Origin: Bacteriovorax stolpii
Lineage (GTDB): Bacteria > Bdellovibrionota > UBA2428
Assembly (NCBI GenBank): GCA_945881775.1
Contig: CAMCVE010000009.1
Location: 40,613-104,612 of the forward strand
Length of the DNA stretch: 64,000 nt
Reading direction: 5' to 3'
Part shown: in pieces, positions 41,478 through 50,615 of the stretch
Layout of the letters: the number at the start of each line of letters is the position of its first letter
How positions within the stretch are numbered: position 1 is the stretch's first letter
Notes under the pieces: generated by a model
Databases searched by the model: none
Seen by the model: the letters and a program-made list of their open reading frames with translations, nothing else
What the model was told of the DNA's origin: nothing
Translations under genes and position numbers: made by a program

Positions 41478-44123
41478 CTACTTCTTGGGCGAACCCGAAG
41501 GGCTGCCCTTGGTGGCCGCCTCACGTGCTTTAAGGAAATTCATCGCAGCGGCAAGACCCGGGTTCGTAGCAATCTGCTGCTCACGCGTGGGCTGAGCGGG
41601 CTCGCCAGGAGCCTGGGTGCCTGCAGGCGCGCTTGTGGGGGCCGAAGCCGCCACGTGCTCGCCGTCGGCTTCGTCGGGTCCTGAGAAACTCATTTTCTGC
41701 TCCATGTCGCGACGGCGCATCATGTCCTCGCGCTTGCGGGCCTCTTCTTCTTCGGGAGACATGAGTCGGAAGGTGTAGAGGCGCGTGAGCGCGTTTTGGC
41801 GAATCGTCTTGTCGAGCATCTTAAAGAGCGCAAAGCCTTCGCGGCGGTACTCCACAAGCGGATCCTTCTGCGCATAACCGCGCAAGTGGATGCCCTCTTT
41901 GAGATGGTCGAGGCTTAGCAAATGATCTTTCCAGTGGTAGTCGATGCTCTGAATAAAGAAGTAGCGCTCGATATCGGCCATGCGCTCGTCGCCGGTGGCG
42001 GCCACCTTGTCGGCGTAACTCTTCTTGGCAGTCGACACGAGAAGCGTTTGCATCTCGGTGGGAGTGAATCCCGCTTTCAAATTCTTCTCAAAAAACGCAC
42101 GGGGATCGTCGCCCAGATCGTAAGCAAACGTGGTACGCACGGCATCACGAAGTCCCGACCAGTCCCAGTTGTCTTGGGATTCTTTCGACGTGAACTGCGA
42201 CACGACGTCTGTGGCGAGCTCGCCGCTCAAGTCTTCCACGAGAGTGCGGGTTTCGCGTCCTTCAAGCACCAGGCGCCGCATGGAGTAGATCACTTCGCGC
42301 TGCTTGTTTAAGACGTCGTCGTACTTCAGCAAGTGTTCGCGCTGATCGAAGTGGTGGGCTTCGACTTTGGACTGTGCGTTGAGGATGGTGCGTGTGATGA
42401 GGCGATCGCTGATTGGCACATCCTCTTCCATGCCGAGCTTGTCCATGATCTTCACAATGCGATCACCGGCAAAGATGCGCATCAGATCGTCTTCAAGCGA
42501 GAGGTAGAAACGGCTCGAACCCGGGTCGCCTTGGCGACCTGCGCGACCGCGCAGCTGGTTGTCGATACGACGCGATTCATGGCGCTCGGTTCCGATGACG
42601 TGGAGGCCCCCGACGTCTTTCACGCCAGGCCCAAGGACAATGTCGGTTCCGCGACCGGCCATGTTCGTGGCGATCGTGACCGCCGCGTGTTGTCCTGCGT
42701 TGGCGATGATCTCGGCTTCGCGCTCGTGGTTCTTGGCGTTCAGGACGTTGTGGGGAATGCCCACGCGCGAGAGAAGTTTTGAGATGCGCTCGCTCTTGGC
42801 GATGCTCACCGTACCGACAAGCACAGGGCGACCAGCTTGGTATTTTTCTTTGATGTCCTCGATCACTGCGCGGTACTTGCCCGCTTCATTGCGGTAGACG
42901 AGGTCGTTGTCGTCTTTGCGGATGTTGGGACGGTTGGTGGGAATCACAAGCACGCGAAGACCATAGATCTTGCCGAACTCAGTGGCCTCAGTCGCCGCTG
43001 TACCCGTCATACCCGAGAGCTTGTTGTAGAGACGGAAATAGTTTTGCAGCGTGATCGTGGCGAGAGTTTGGTTCTCGGCCTGGATATCGACGCCTTCTTT
43101 GCACTCGACGGCTTGGTGCAGACCATCCGACCAGCGACGGCCGGGCATGAGGCGTCCCGTAAACTCGTCGACGATCATGATCTCGTTGTTGCGAGCCACG
43201 TAGTCGATGTCTTTGCGGAAGAGCGAATGTGCGCGAAGAGCCGCGCCCACGTGGTGCACGAGCATGAGATTGTCGGGGGCGTAGAGGTTCTCAACTTTGA
43301 GGAACTGCTCGAGCTTGTGGATGCCTTCTTCAGAGAGTGTGGCGTTGCGAGCTTTCTCGTCGACAACATAGTCGATGTCTTTTTTGAGTTGGCGCACGGC
43401 CTTGTCTGCGAGTTGGTAGAACTCGGCCTTATGATCGGACGGTCCACTGATAATGAGCGGCGTGCGAGCTTCGTCGATCAGAATCGAGTCGACTTCGTCG
43501 ATGATCGCGAAGTTGGGGTCGCGCTGGACGTACATGTCCAGCGAGGGCTTCATGTTGTCGCGCAGATAATCAAATCCAAATTCGTTGTTCGTGCCGTAGG
43601 TGATATCAGCGCGGTAAATCTTCTTGCGCTCGCTGTCGCCCATGTGGTTGAGGATGCAGCCCACTTCAAGTCCTAGGAAACGATGGATGCGTCCCATCCA
43701 TTCGGAGTCGCGCTTAGCGAGGTAGTCGTTGACGGTGATGATGTGCGTGCCTTTGCCCGAGAGTGCGTTCAAGTAGGAGGCGAGGGTCGAGACGAGGGTT
43801 TTGCCTTCGCCGGTTTTCATTTCGGCGATCATGCCCTTGTGAAGCCCCATGCCGCCTACGAGCTGCACGTCGAAGTGGCGCATGCCTAGCACGCGCGAAC
43901 TTGCTTCGCGGCAAATCGCAAAGGAGTCGACCAAAATCTCATCCAGGCTTGCGCCCTTCTCTAAGCGGCCTTTGAGTTCGCCTGTTTGAGCTTGAAGAGA
44001 CGCGTCGCTCATGGCGCGGTACTTCGCTTCGCGCTGGTTGATTTGTTGGACAAGCGGAATGATTTTTTTTAGTTCGCGGTCGTTGTCCGAACCAATGATT
44101 TTCTTTACGGCCTGTAGCAGCAT
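41478..44123 (-). CDS. secA: Preprotein translocase ATPase SecA
   Basis: An 881-residue ATPase that drives protein export through SecYEG. Motifs in order: GMGLHKGMIAEMKTGEGKT (Walker A), VNDYLAKRD, DEVDSILIDEARTPLIISG (DEAD-like Walker B), TGTAATEATEF, TNMAGRGTDIVLG and QLRGRAGRQGDPGSS (motif VI), then the helical scaffold and wing domains. The C terminus is a Pro/Ala/Gly-rich linker ending in SPSGSPKK; the usual zinc-binding C-x-C-x(8)-C-H tail that binds SecB is missing. Length is otherwise normal. Followed by the cyclic-nucleotide-binding gene. Confidence 0.97.
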   Translation of the reverse strand: MLLQAVKKIIGSDNDRELKKIIPLVQQINQREAKYRAMSDASLQAQTGELKGRLEKGASLDEILVDSFAICREASSRVLGMRHFDVQLVGGMGLHKGMIAEMKTGEGKTLVSTLASYLNALSGKGTHIITVNDYLAKRDSEWMGRIHRFLGLEVGCILNHMGDSERKKIYRADITYGTNNEFGFDYLRDNMKPSLDMYVQRDPNFAIIDEVDSILIDEARTPLIISGPSDHKAEFYQLADKAVRQLKKDIDYVVDEKARNATLSEEGIHKLEQFLKVENLYAPDNLMLVHHVGAALRAHSLFRKDIDYVARNNEIMIVDEFTGRLMPGRRWSDGLHQAVECKEGVDIQAENQTLATITLQNYFRLYNKLSGMTGTAATEATEFGKIYGLRVLVIPTNRPNIRKDDNDLVYRNEAGKYRAVIEDIKEKYQAGRPVLVGTVSIAKSERISKLLSRVGIPHNVLNAKNHEREAEIIANAGQHAAVTIATNMAGRGTDIVLGPGVKDVGGLHVIGTERHESRRIDNQLRGRAGRQGDPGSSRFYLSLEDDLMRIFAGDRIVKIMDKLGMEEDVPISDRLITRTILNAQSKVEAHHFDQREHLLKYDDVLNKQREVIYSMRRLVLEGRETRTLVEDLSGELATDVVSQFTSKESQDNWDWSGLRDAVRTTFAYDLGDDPRAFFEKNLKAGFTPTEMQTLLVSTAKKSYADKVAATGDERMADIERYFFIQSIDYHWKDHLLSLDHLKEGIHLRGYAQKDPLVEYRREGFALFKMLDKTIRQNALTRLYTFRLMSPEEEEARKREDMMRRRDMEQKMSFSGPDEADGEHVAASAPTSAPAGTQAPGEPAQPTREQQIATNPGLAAAMNFLKAREAATKGSPSGSPKK

Positions 44124-44252
44124 TGTGGGGACACGCTATCACCGCTCACCCCAGAACACGAGTTTTGCTGCCTTTTGTGCCCGGGCTTGCCACTCTGCGG
44201 CACAGAGGGGATGCGTGTTGCGCCGCACCCTCAGACATGATGAAGTGGCCGG

Positions 44253-45110
44253 GTGCTGAAAACCCTCGTTCTCGTGAGCAAAGAAGACGACGCACTCGCT
44301 CTGAGAGCCCGTGACGCACTCGCGCGAGCCGGAGCTCGCTCTTTCAAGATTTCACAAGGTTTGCCCTCGAAGGTCTCCCTCTCAGATCTGGTGGTGTGCA
44401 TCGGTGGCGACGGCACGCTGCTGGCGACGATTCGCAAATTAGGCGATGCCCGGTTTGAAGCCATGATCCTCGGAATCCACGGAAGTCGCGGTCTCGGATT
44501 TTTGCACTCCCTCACCATGCCCCTTGAAAGTGTCGATGCCGACGCTTGGGCCGACCGCATCATCTGCATGCTCGAGACCCAGGCCTATGTGGGCGAGGCC
44601 CGCTGGGGTCTGCTTGTAGAATGCGAAGGTCAAAAGTTTTGGGCCCTCAACGACGTCGTGGTCGGCAAAGGCTCTCTCTCTCGCATGATCGAGGTCGAAG
44701 TGCGCAGTGGCCCCGAGCTTGTGCTGCCGCGCCTTAGGGGCGACGGACTCATTGTTTCTTCTCCCACAGGTTCGACAGCTTATTCTCTCAGTGCTGGCGG
44801 GCCGGTGCTCGATCCCGCGCTTCGTGCGCTCCTAGTGACGCCCGTGTGCTCGCACACGATGGGCCTGCGTCCGATCGTGATGAGCGCCGAGCGTGAGCTC
44901 CGTGTGCAGCGACTCGACGACAACACGATAGGGCAGGTCACGGTCGACGGACAAGAAGGCATGGAAATCGCTAAGGGGGGCACCGTCACGGTGCAGATGG
45001 CAAGTCGCCCCCTCCGCTTTCTCATACCGATGGCCGCGGACTGCCGCGCGCCCGCGTACTACGAAGTTTTAAGGAACAAATTGGGGTTTGGGAGGGATCG
45101 CGGATGTTAG
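44253..45110 (+). CDS. nadK: NAD kinase
   Basis: A 285-residue enzyme that phosphorylates NAD to NADP. VVCIGGDGTLLATIR is the G-G-D-G motif, ALNDVVVGKGSLSRM the N-D/E region, and GDGLIVSSPTGSTAYSLSAGGPVL the conserved G-D-G-x-x-x-x-T-P-T-G-S-T-A-Y block. Starts at GTG 44253. Its stop overlaps the recN start by 7 bp, so the genes are translationally coupled, an arrangement of nadK-recN found in many bacteria. Confidence 0.94.
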   Translation: MLKTLVLVSKEDDALALRARDALARAGARSFKISQGLPSKVSLSDLVVCIGGDGTLLATIRKLGDARFEAMILGIHGSRGLGFLHSLTMPLESVDADAWADRIICMLETQAYVGEARWGLLVECEGQKFWALNDVVVGKGSLSRMIEVEVRSGPELVLPRLRGDGLIVSSPTGSTAYSLSAGGPVLDPALRALLVTPVCSHTMGLRPIVMSAERELRVQRLDDNTIGQVTVDGQEGMEIAKGGTVTVQMASRPLRFLIPMAADCRAPAYYEVLRNKLGFGRDRGC

Positions 45111-46891
45111 TTGCTTTGAGAGTTAAGAACTTCGCTATCGTAGAAGATGGAACTTTAGAATTCGGCAAAGGCATGACCGCCTTCACAGGCGAAACGGGCG
45201 CGGGCAAGAGCTTGCTCTTCGATGCGATCACGCTTTTGCTTGGCGCCAAGGCCAAGAGCGATCTCGTGCGCACCGGCTGCACCAACGCCGAAGTCGAAGG
45301 CGTCTTTGATATCGGCCAGTCCACCGAGCAGCGCAGTCGCTTAGAGGAACTCGGTTTTGAGATCGATCCCACCGAGGGCGGGCTCCTGCTCGTGCGCCGC
45401 GAATTTTCAGCAAGCGATGTTTCTAAGAACCGCATTTGGATCCAGGGGCTCGCCGCCACACGCAAGCAGCTCCAAGAAGTGCTTGGCGATTTGGTCGAGA
45501 TTTCTGGTCAGCACGAGTTTCTGAAGCTCGGCCGCGAAGAATTCCTGCTCTCACTCGTCGATCAGTACGGCGGTCTGAGGGCTGATGTCGTTGATTTTGA
45601 AAAACTCTTCTCGCAAGCCCAGCTCCTCAAAAATGAACTCAAAGAAATCGAAGACCGCGCCGGCCAACGGGACACGCGTCTTGATTTTCTGCGCTTTCAG
45701 ATCGAAGAATTCGACAAGGCGGGCATCGCTCCCGGCCTCGAAGAGTCCGAGCGCGAATGGGTGGCACTTAGAAACCGCCTGGGCAGTATGGAGAAACTCC
45801 GGCTCGCTCTCGACAAGAGCCTGATGGCTTTTGAAGGTCGCGACAGCGACGGCGCCGACGCCTCGGTGCCGGGCGCGCTGGCAGAAATCGCGCTCGTCGG
45901 TCGCGAACTTCGCGCGTTTGAGAATGTCGGCAGCGAATTCAAAACGCTCCTCGAAGCTTCCGAAGATCTCCAGTCGAGGGCCATGGATCTGAGTTATCGC
46001 TTGCGCCAAGCGCTCCAGTCTCTCGAAGCCGATCCCCAAGCGCTCGATGAAGCTGAGACTCGTCTTTCGCATCTCACGCGCCTGAAGCGCAAATACAACG
46101 TCGACACCGAGGGGCTCTTGTCTCTCATGCGCGACTACCAAGCGGAGATCGCGAGGCTCGATCGTTCTGAGGAGAACATCGCCGAGCTGCGCGATCGCAC
46201 TCAAGCCGTTCAAAAACGTCTCTCTGAGAGTGCTCTGAAGCTGCACGAACGTCGGGGCAAGGCGTCGTCTGAGATGCAAAAACTTTGGGAGCGAGACATT
46301 CGCCTGCTCGGCATGCCCCAGGCCGAACTCAAAATCGAAGTCGAGCGTCTTGCAGAAGAACGCAGCCGCGGTTTCACGCGCGTGCAAGTTCTTTTCTCGG
46401 CCAATCCAGGTGAGCGCCTGAGCCCCGTCGGCAAAGTTGCCAGTGGTGGCGAGCTTTCGCGCATTATGCTCGCTCTAAAAAACATCGTCGCGGGTCGCTC
46501 CGAAGTGGGCGTTTACCTTTTTGACGAAGTCGATGCGGGCATCGGTGGCGAAACCGCTCAGCGAGTGGCCGAGCGCCTCCAACACATTGCAAGTGAGAAC
46601 CAGGTTCTTGTGGTCACGCACCTCGCGACGATCGCAGCCCACGCCAACTCCCAGTTCCTGATTGCTAAAGAAACTCTCAAAGGTCGCACACGCACGCTCA
46701 TCCGCGCGCTCGCTCCTTCCGAGCGTCCTCACGAAATCGCGCGCATGCTCGGCGAGAGTCAGTCCAAGGCCGCACTCCTGCTCGCTAGAGAACTTCTTGA
46801 ACGCGCGCAGTCCTCCTTAGGCCGAGCTCCTGCTCCAAAGAAGAAAGCCTCGCCCGCTAAGCCCAGTCGCCGTCGGGACGCCTCACCGTGA
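45104..46891 (+). CDS. recN: DNA repair protein RecN
   Basis: A 595-residue SMC-like ATPase of double-strand break repair. MLVALRVKNFAIVEDGTLEFGKGMTAFTGETGAGKSLLFDAI holds the Walker A; a long coiled-coil middle (about residues 150-400) follows; VASGGELSRIMLALK is the ABC signature and VYLFDEVDAGIGGETAQ the Walker B. The tail after residue 560 is basic (KKKASPAKPSRRR). Coupled upstream to nadK and downstream (GTGA) to a PmbA-like gene. Confidence 0.95.
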   Translation: MLVALRVKNFAIVEDGTLEFGKGMTAFTGETGAGKSLLFDAITLLLGAKAKSDLVRTGCTNAEVEGVFDIGQSTEQRSRLEELGFEIDPTEGGLLLVRREFSASDVSKNRIWIQGLAATRKQLQEVLGDLVEISGQHEFLKLGREEFLLSLVDQYGGLRADVVDFEKLFSQAQLLKNELKEIEDRAGQRDTRLDFLRFQIEEFDKAGIAPGLEESEREWVALRNRLGSMEKLRLALDKSLMAFEGRDSDGADASVPGALAEIALVGRELRAFENVGSEFKTLLEASEDLQSRAMDLSYRLRQALQSLEADPQALDEAETRLSHLTRLKRKYNVDTEGLLSLMRDYQAEIARLDRSEENIAELRDRTQAVQKRLSESALKLHERRGKASSEMQKLWERDIRLLGMPQAELKIEVERLAEERSRGFTRVQVLFSANPGERLSPVGKVASGGELSRIMLALKNIVAGRSEVGVYLFDEVDAGIGGETAQRVAERLQHIASENQVLVVTHLATIAAHANSQFLIAKETLKGRTRTLIRALAPSERPHEIARMLGESQSKAALLLARELLERAQSSLGRAPAPKKKASPAKPSRRRDASP

Positions 46892-48252
46892 AGCCCACCA
46901 ACGAAGCTTTTGCTCCGGAAGCGGCGCTTGAGACTTCGCGCGCGCTGCTTGCAGGAGTTGCAGGCATCACGGCTTCCGACATCTTTATTCGTCGTGAGCG
47001 CCATCTCGAGATACGCTCGAAGAACCAAGAGCTCAGTGCCTTTCGTGAAAAGCACAACACCACTCTTGGGATGCGGCTCTCGAACGACAATTCTTGCATC
47101 GTTGCCTCGACCACAGATCTGAGTCTTCAAGGCCTCAAGCAACTGCTGCTCCGGGGACGCGCGATTTTGCGCGCCGCTCAGTCGGGTCCCTTCAAGCGCA
47201 TTGTTCCCATTGAGGATGCTCCTGTCGGAATAACCTACGACGGGTCTTTCTCCGACGTCCCCGTCGAAGAGAAAATTTCCCGTGTGCTCAACATGTCCAC
47301 TCTTGCGGTGAAGTCTTGCGGCAGCTACCCCAAAGATGTCAAAACCACCTACGCCGAAAAAGAAACCGAAGAATGGTTTTGGGGCCCGGGCGCAAAACGC
47401 GTCATCACTCACAAGAACACCTGGGCGCGCATTTCTGCTCGGGCACTCCTGGAGAAAACCGAGGGCTCGCGTGGTTTTGAGTCGTCGTCTCTCAAGACAC
47501 AGTACTTCGATCTCGATTGGAGCGGCATTGCCCGCGGGGCGTCTGCGGGTGCCGTGGCCCTCGGCGAAGCGCGCACTCTCGAGTCCGGTCGCTACCGCGC
47601 CATCTTCGATGCCGAAGTGATGGTGAGTTTTGTGAAACTCATGGGAGATGCTCTTAGGGGCGACCGCGTGCTCACAAGTCGCTCCTTCCTTGACGTCTCC
47701 CAACTCGAGAAAACAATTTTCTCGGAAGCATTCAACCTCGTCGAGGATCCCGAGAGGATGTCGCGTGCGGGCTACCGACTTTGGGATGCTGAAGGACACA
47801 TCTGCCGCCGCCAGGCCTTCGTCGAAAAAGGGCGCTTACTGGGGTTTGCTTTCGACAACAGTGCGGGCTGGCGCGAGGGCCATGCCTCCAATCATCAAGC
47901 GGTGCGGCCCACGGTCGGACACCATCCACACCCTGGTTTTCACTCGCTTTCGATACCTGCCGAGTCCAAGGACCCCATCGACTTGCGTCGCGAAATTGAC
48001 CGCGGAGTTTGGATTCAAAACATCGACACGCTGACGTTGCTCCAGCCAGGTGCCGGAGAATTTATCGGTTGTTTTTCGGGTCGGTGGATCGAGAAGGGCG
48101 ATGGCGCTGAAGGACTGACGCGCATTCTCGTGCGGGGGGATTTAAAAAGCCTCTTTTCCAAGATAGTCTCTGTATCGAGGGACATGTCCTGGTCCGAACA
48201 TTTCGGCTCTCCGAGCGTACTTGTCGAAGAGATCGAAGTCATTGGGACCTAA
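46888..48252 (+). CDS. TldD/PmbA-family protein (TldE-like)
   Basis: A 454-residue protein. IRRERHLEIRSKNQELSAFREKHNTTLGMRL is the usual N-terminal core, RYRAIFDAEVMVSFVKLMGDALRGD corresponds to the P-V-V-F-x-P-x-A-x-x-L-L segment and the later GWREGHASNHQAVRPTVG, GAGEFIGCFSGRWIEKGDG to the C-terminal beta domain. The H-E-x-x-x-H zinc motif of TldD is absent, so it resembles the non-catalytic PmbA/TldE partner; a TldD partner is not in the window. Relatives cleave peptides or mature antibiotics. It starts at a GTG overlapping the recN stop. Confidence 0.72.
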   Translation: MKPTNEAFAPEAALETSRALLAGVAGITASDIFIRRERHLEIRSKNQELSAFREKHNTTLGMRLSNDNSCIVASTTDLSLQGLKQLLLRGRAILRAAQSGPFKRIVPIEDAPVGITYDGSFSDVPVEEKISRVLNMSTLAVKSCGSYPKDVKTTYAEKETEEWFWGPGAKRVITHKNTWARISARALLEKTEGSRGFESSSLKTQYFDLDWSGIARGASAGAVALGEARTLESGRYRAIFDAEVMVSFVKLMGDALRGDRVLTSRSFLDVSQLEKTIFSEAFNLVEDPERMSRAGYRLWDAEGHICRRQAFVEKGRLLGFAFDNSAGWREGHASNHQAVRPTVGHHPHPGFHSLSIPAESKDPIDLRREIDRGVWIQNIDTLTLLQPGAGEFIGCFSGRWIEKGDGAEGLTRILVRGDLKSLFSKIVSVSRDMSWSEHFGSPSVLVEEIEVIGT

Positions 48253-48275
48253 GTCAGCCCCCCCTCACAAAGCCT

Positions 48276-48995
48276 ATGGAAACCATCAAAATCAACGTCG
48301 TGGGCAAGAGCGACATCGGACGCAAACGCAGCAACAACCAGGATTCCTTCCTCGTTGCGCCTCACCTCTCGCTGTTTGTGGTGGCCGACGGCATGGGCGG
48401 ACACAGCGGAGGCGAGGTGGCCTCTGCGATGGCTGTGAAGACGCTGGAGCGCGCCTTTTCCGAAAAGTCTGAGGGTGCCCTCGACAAAAAACTTCTTGAT
48501 GCTGCTCAGATGGCCAATCAAGTGATCTTCGATCAATCCCAGAAAGACGCGTCCTTGCGTGGCATGGGCACCACGCTCACAGCCACAGCGGTCGAGTGGC
48601 CTTGGATGTACATCACTCAAGTCGGCGATTCGCGCTGCTACCTCTACCGTGGGGGCGAGCTGTTTCAACTCACCGAAGATCATTCGCAGTACTATGAGCT
48701 CCTCAGGGCCGGCATGATCCAAGAGATCGAAAGCTACGGCGTCCAGAAAAACGTCATCACGCGATCCGTAGGCTACGAGAGAAACGTCAATGTAGATCTC
48801 TACGCGCGTAAGGTCGAGCGCGGCGATCGTTATCTTCTTTGTAGCGACGGCCTCACGGGCATGGTTTCAAACGAGCAAATTTCGCAGATTCTACAGAATT
48901 TCGATGTGAACCAAGCCGTCCAAAATCTCGTGGATCTGGCCAATCTTCAGGGCGGTGAAGACAATATCTCGGTCATCGTCTTCGATATCGAATAG
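48276..48995 (+). CDS. PP2C-family serine/threonine phosphatase
   Basis: A 239-residue soluble phosphatase. The metal-binding motifs are all present: RKRSNNQDSFLV, VVADGMGGHSGGEVAS, GMGTTLTA, VGDSRCYLYRGGELFQLTEDHSQ, YLLCSDGLTGMV and GGEDNISVIVFD. It is of the Stp/PppA type that reverses Hanks-type kinase signalling; no such kinase gene is in the window. Starts 23 bp after the PmbA-like gene and may end the nadK-recN operon. Confidence 0.93.
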   Translation: METIKINVVGKSDIGRKRSNNQDSFLVAPHLSLFVVADGMGGHSGGEVASAMAVKTLERAFSEKSEGALDKKLLDAAQMANQVIFDQSQKDASLRGMGTTLTATAVEWPWMYITQVGDSRCYLYRGGELFQLTEDHSQYYELLRAGMIQEIESYGVQKNVITRSVGYERNVNVDLYARKVERGDRYLLCSDGLTGMVSNEQISQILQNFDVNQAVQNLVDLANLQGGEDNISVIVFDIE

Positions 48996-48998
48996 ATC

Positions 48999-49202
48999 TT
49001 ATTCGCAGTTGAGACCGCGAACGCGGTAAGGCTCGGTCTTAAAAAGCAGGGTGCATTTCTTGGATGTCTTAGGAAGCTCATGGAGCACTCGCACAACACT
49101 TTGCGAATTGACGGATCTCGCCCAAGCGATGCTGCTCTGGGCGCTTGCCTTGCGTGAGCAAGACTGAGTAGAACAAGCTCCGATGTTCCCCCTGCGTGCT
49201 AC
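48999..49202 (-). other. Open frame without start codon, possible gene remnant
   Basis: On the minus strand 67 codons are open and end in TAA at 48999, but no ATG, GTG or TTG occurs until the last 31 codons. The translation has three cysteines (ACSTQSCS, KKCTLL, GLNCE) and reads like a protein C terminus. It fills the 187-bp space between the phosphatase and rhomboid-like genes and may be decayed coding DNA. Confidence 0.2.
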
Positions 49203-49866
49203 TCACGGCGTTTCACGTTTCCCTTGGGGCACGGGCGTGCTTGTGGCTTTGCTGGTGCTTGCTGAGATAGGGGTGCGTGCGTTGCCGGGCCCTCGTCTCG
49301 AGGGACTCCTTCAGGTGGCTTCGGTCCCGGCATTGTTTCAAGTTCACGAAGTCCAGGATTGGCGCCGACTCGCGTTTTCTTTTTTTCTCTCCAGCAATCT
49401 CTTCGCGCTTTGGATCACCTGCCTCTACGCGTGGAGTTTTTTGCCAGCGCTTTTTGAGCGGGATTCGCTCCTGTGGTCGCTGCTGGCAAGCAGTGTCGTG
49501 ACGCTAGCTTCGTTCTTTGCCTACCGAGCTTTTCATGGGGAACAGGCTGTGGCGCCGCTGCTGCTTTCGCAAGTTTGGATGAGTGCGTTTTTGGGGCTTG
49601 CAATGCGCCACGAGATTTGGGACTCCATGACAACTCTGGTTCTCTACCAAAAAGGTGTTTCACTCTTTGAAGTGCCGTCTTATGTGCTGCTCTTTTTTTG
49701 GTTCTTTTACATCATGCTAGGCAACCTCTTCCTGGATCCGCCCTTCAACGACGCGCCCACCATTTACTTTCTTCCACTGACGGCTTTTATCGCAGGCTTT
49801 CTTGTTGAGAGCTTGCGACTTAAGTTCAAACCTCGAAGTGACACAGCAAAGAGATTGGCGTTATGA
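49183..49866 (+). CDS. Rhomboid-like membrane protein lacking the catalytic dyad
   Basis: A 227-residue protein with six membrane segments. DWRRLAFSFFLSSNLFALWITCLYAWSFLPALFERD copies the rhomboid pattern W-R-x-x-T-x-x-F-x-H-x-x-x-x-H-x-x-x-N-x-x-x-L-w-x-x-G-x-x-x-E, but the His and Asn are replaced. The G-x-S-G of the fourth helix reads VWMSAF and the sixth helix (PLTAFIAGFLVESL) lacks His. It is thus a probable inactive rhomboid, which in other systems bind and route membrane proteins. Its stop overlaps the start of a lipoprotein gene (ATGA), so a functional pair is likely. Confidence 0.55.
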   Translation: MFPLRATHGVSRFPWGTGVLVALLVLAEIGVRALPGPRLEGLLQVASVPALFQVHEVQDWRRLAFSFFLSSNLFALWITCLYAWSFLPALFERDSLLWSLLASSVVTLASFFAYRAFHGEQAVAPLLLSQVWMSAFLGLAMRHEIWDSMTTLVLYQKGVSLFEVPSYVLLFFWFFYIMLGNLFLDPPFNDAPTIYFLPLTAFIAGFLVESLRLKFKPRSDTAKRLAL

Positions 49867-50615
49867 AATTCACTGAACTGACATTCTCTCTACTTCTGTT
49901 AGTCTTTGGGGCCTGTGCCCAGCGCGCAGCACTCACTCAATCCGCAAGTCCCGGTGACCAAGTTGCAGGTGAAGTTTTTGTCGCCCACGAGGCCACACCG
50001 CAGGAGATGTCTCGCTCGATGCCCGGAATCCATTTCAGCGTCGTCGAAGACAAAAGTGCGGAGGTGGTCTTCGCGAGCTACGAGCCCGAAGGTCTCCAGG
50101 GTGACGACTCTTTCTACGGCTTTCGGCCCGCCATCATCATCAAGGCAAGGCCCGAAGCTGCTCCACTGTTTCTAAGCTTCCCCAAACTCAAAAGCTACGA
50201 CTGGACCCACGCGTCGCAGCTTGTGTCGAAGGGCTATTTCTGGGGATTTCTAGAGTTCCAGGTCGAAGGCACGGCGCACGAGGTGCCGGTGGTTTTCTCA
50301 TCCGATTCGGGCAAGACATGGTCGCTCCAGGCCTTCATTCCCAAACATCATTTCACCGACGAGTTTCGTGATTTTGGAATCGACGAGTCAGGGCGCGGCT
50401 ACATTATCTTGAAGCGCTCCGACGTCCTTGCCGAGAAGGAGTGGGGCTTTGATGTTTTCACAACCCAGGACTTCGGCAAGACGTGGTCTCGGCCCAAGTT
50501 TTATCGGAATCTCACTCAGGCAAAAAACTCCGAGTGGTCTCAGTGCAGCTTTGGAATGAAAATGACTGCCAAGCTGCCCAAGACCTGCGCGCTCCCGATC
50601 AAAATCGGAAAATGA
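49863..50615 (+). CDS. Lipoprotein with two Asp-box (BNR) motifs
   Basis: A 250-residue protein with a lipobox FGAC near residue 18. Two Asp-boxes, SSDSGKTWSL and TQDFGKTWSR (S/T-x-D-x-G-x-T-W), mark beta-propeller or sialidase-like hairpins about 60 residues apart; the protein is too short for a full six-blade propeller, and no sialidase arginine triad is evident. Two late cysteines (WSQCSFG, KTCALP) may pair. Translationally coupled to the rhomboid-like protein. Its stop touches the stop of the convergent hydroxylase gene. Function unknown. Confidence 0.6.
   Translation: MKFTELTFSLLLLVFGACAQRAALTQSASPGDQVAGEVFVAHEATPQEMSRSMPGIHFSVVEDKSAEVVFASYEPEGLQGDDSFYGFRPAIIIKARPEAAPLFLSFPKLKSYDWTHASQLVSKGYFWGFLEFQVEGTAHEVPVVFSSDSGKTWSLQAFIPKHHFTDEFRDFGIDESGRGYIILKRSDVLAEKEWGFDVFTTQDFGKTWSRPKFYRNLTQAKNSEWSQCSFGMKMTAKLPKTCALPIKIGK

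Noticed and set aside
42837..43676. Long open frame antisense to secA
   Set aside because: Results from codon bias in secA; the sense translation has every SecA motif.
45551..46387. Long open frame antisense to recN
   Set aside because: Same cause; the translation is repetitive in charged residues and has no recognisable fold, while RecN is continuous on the plus strand.
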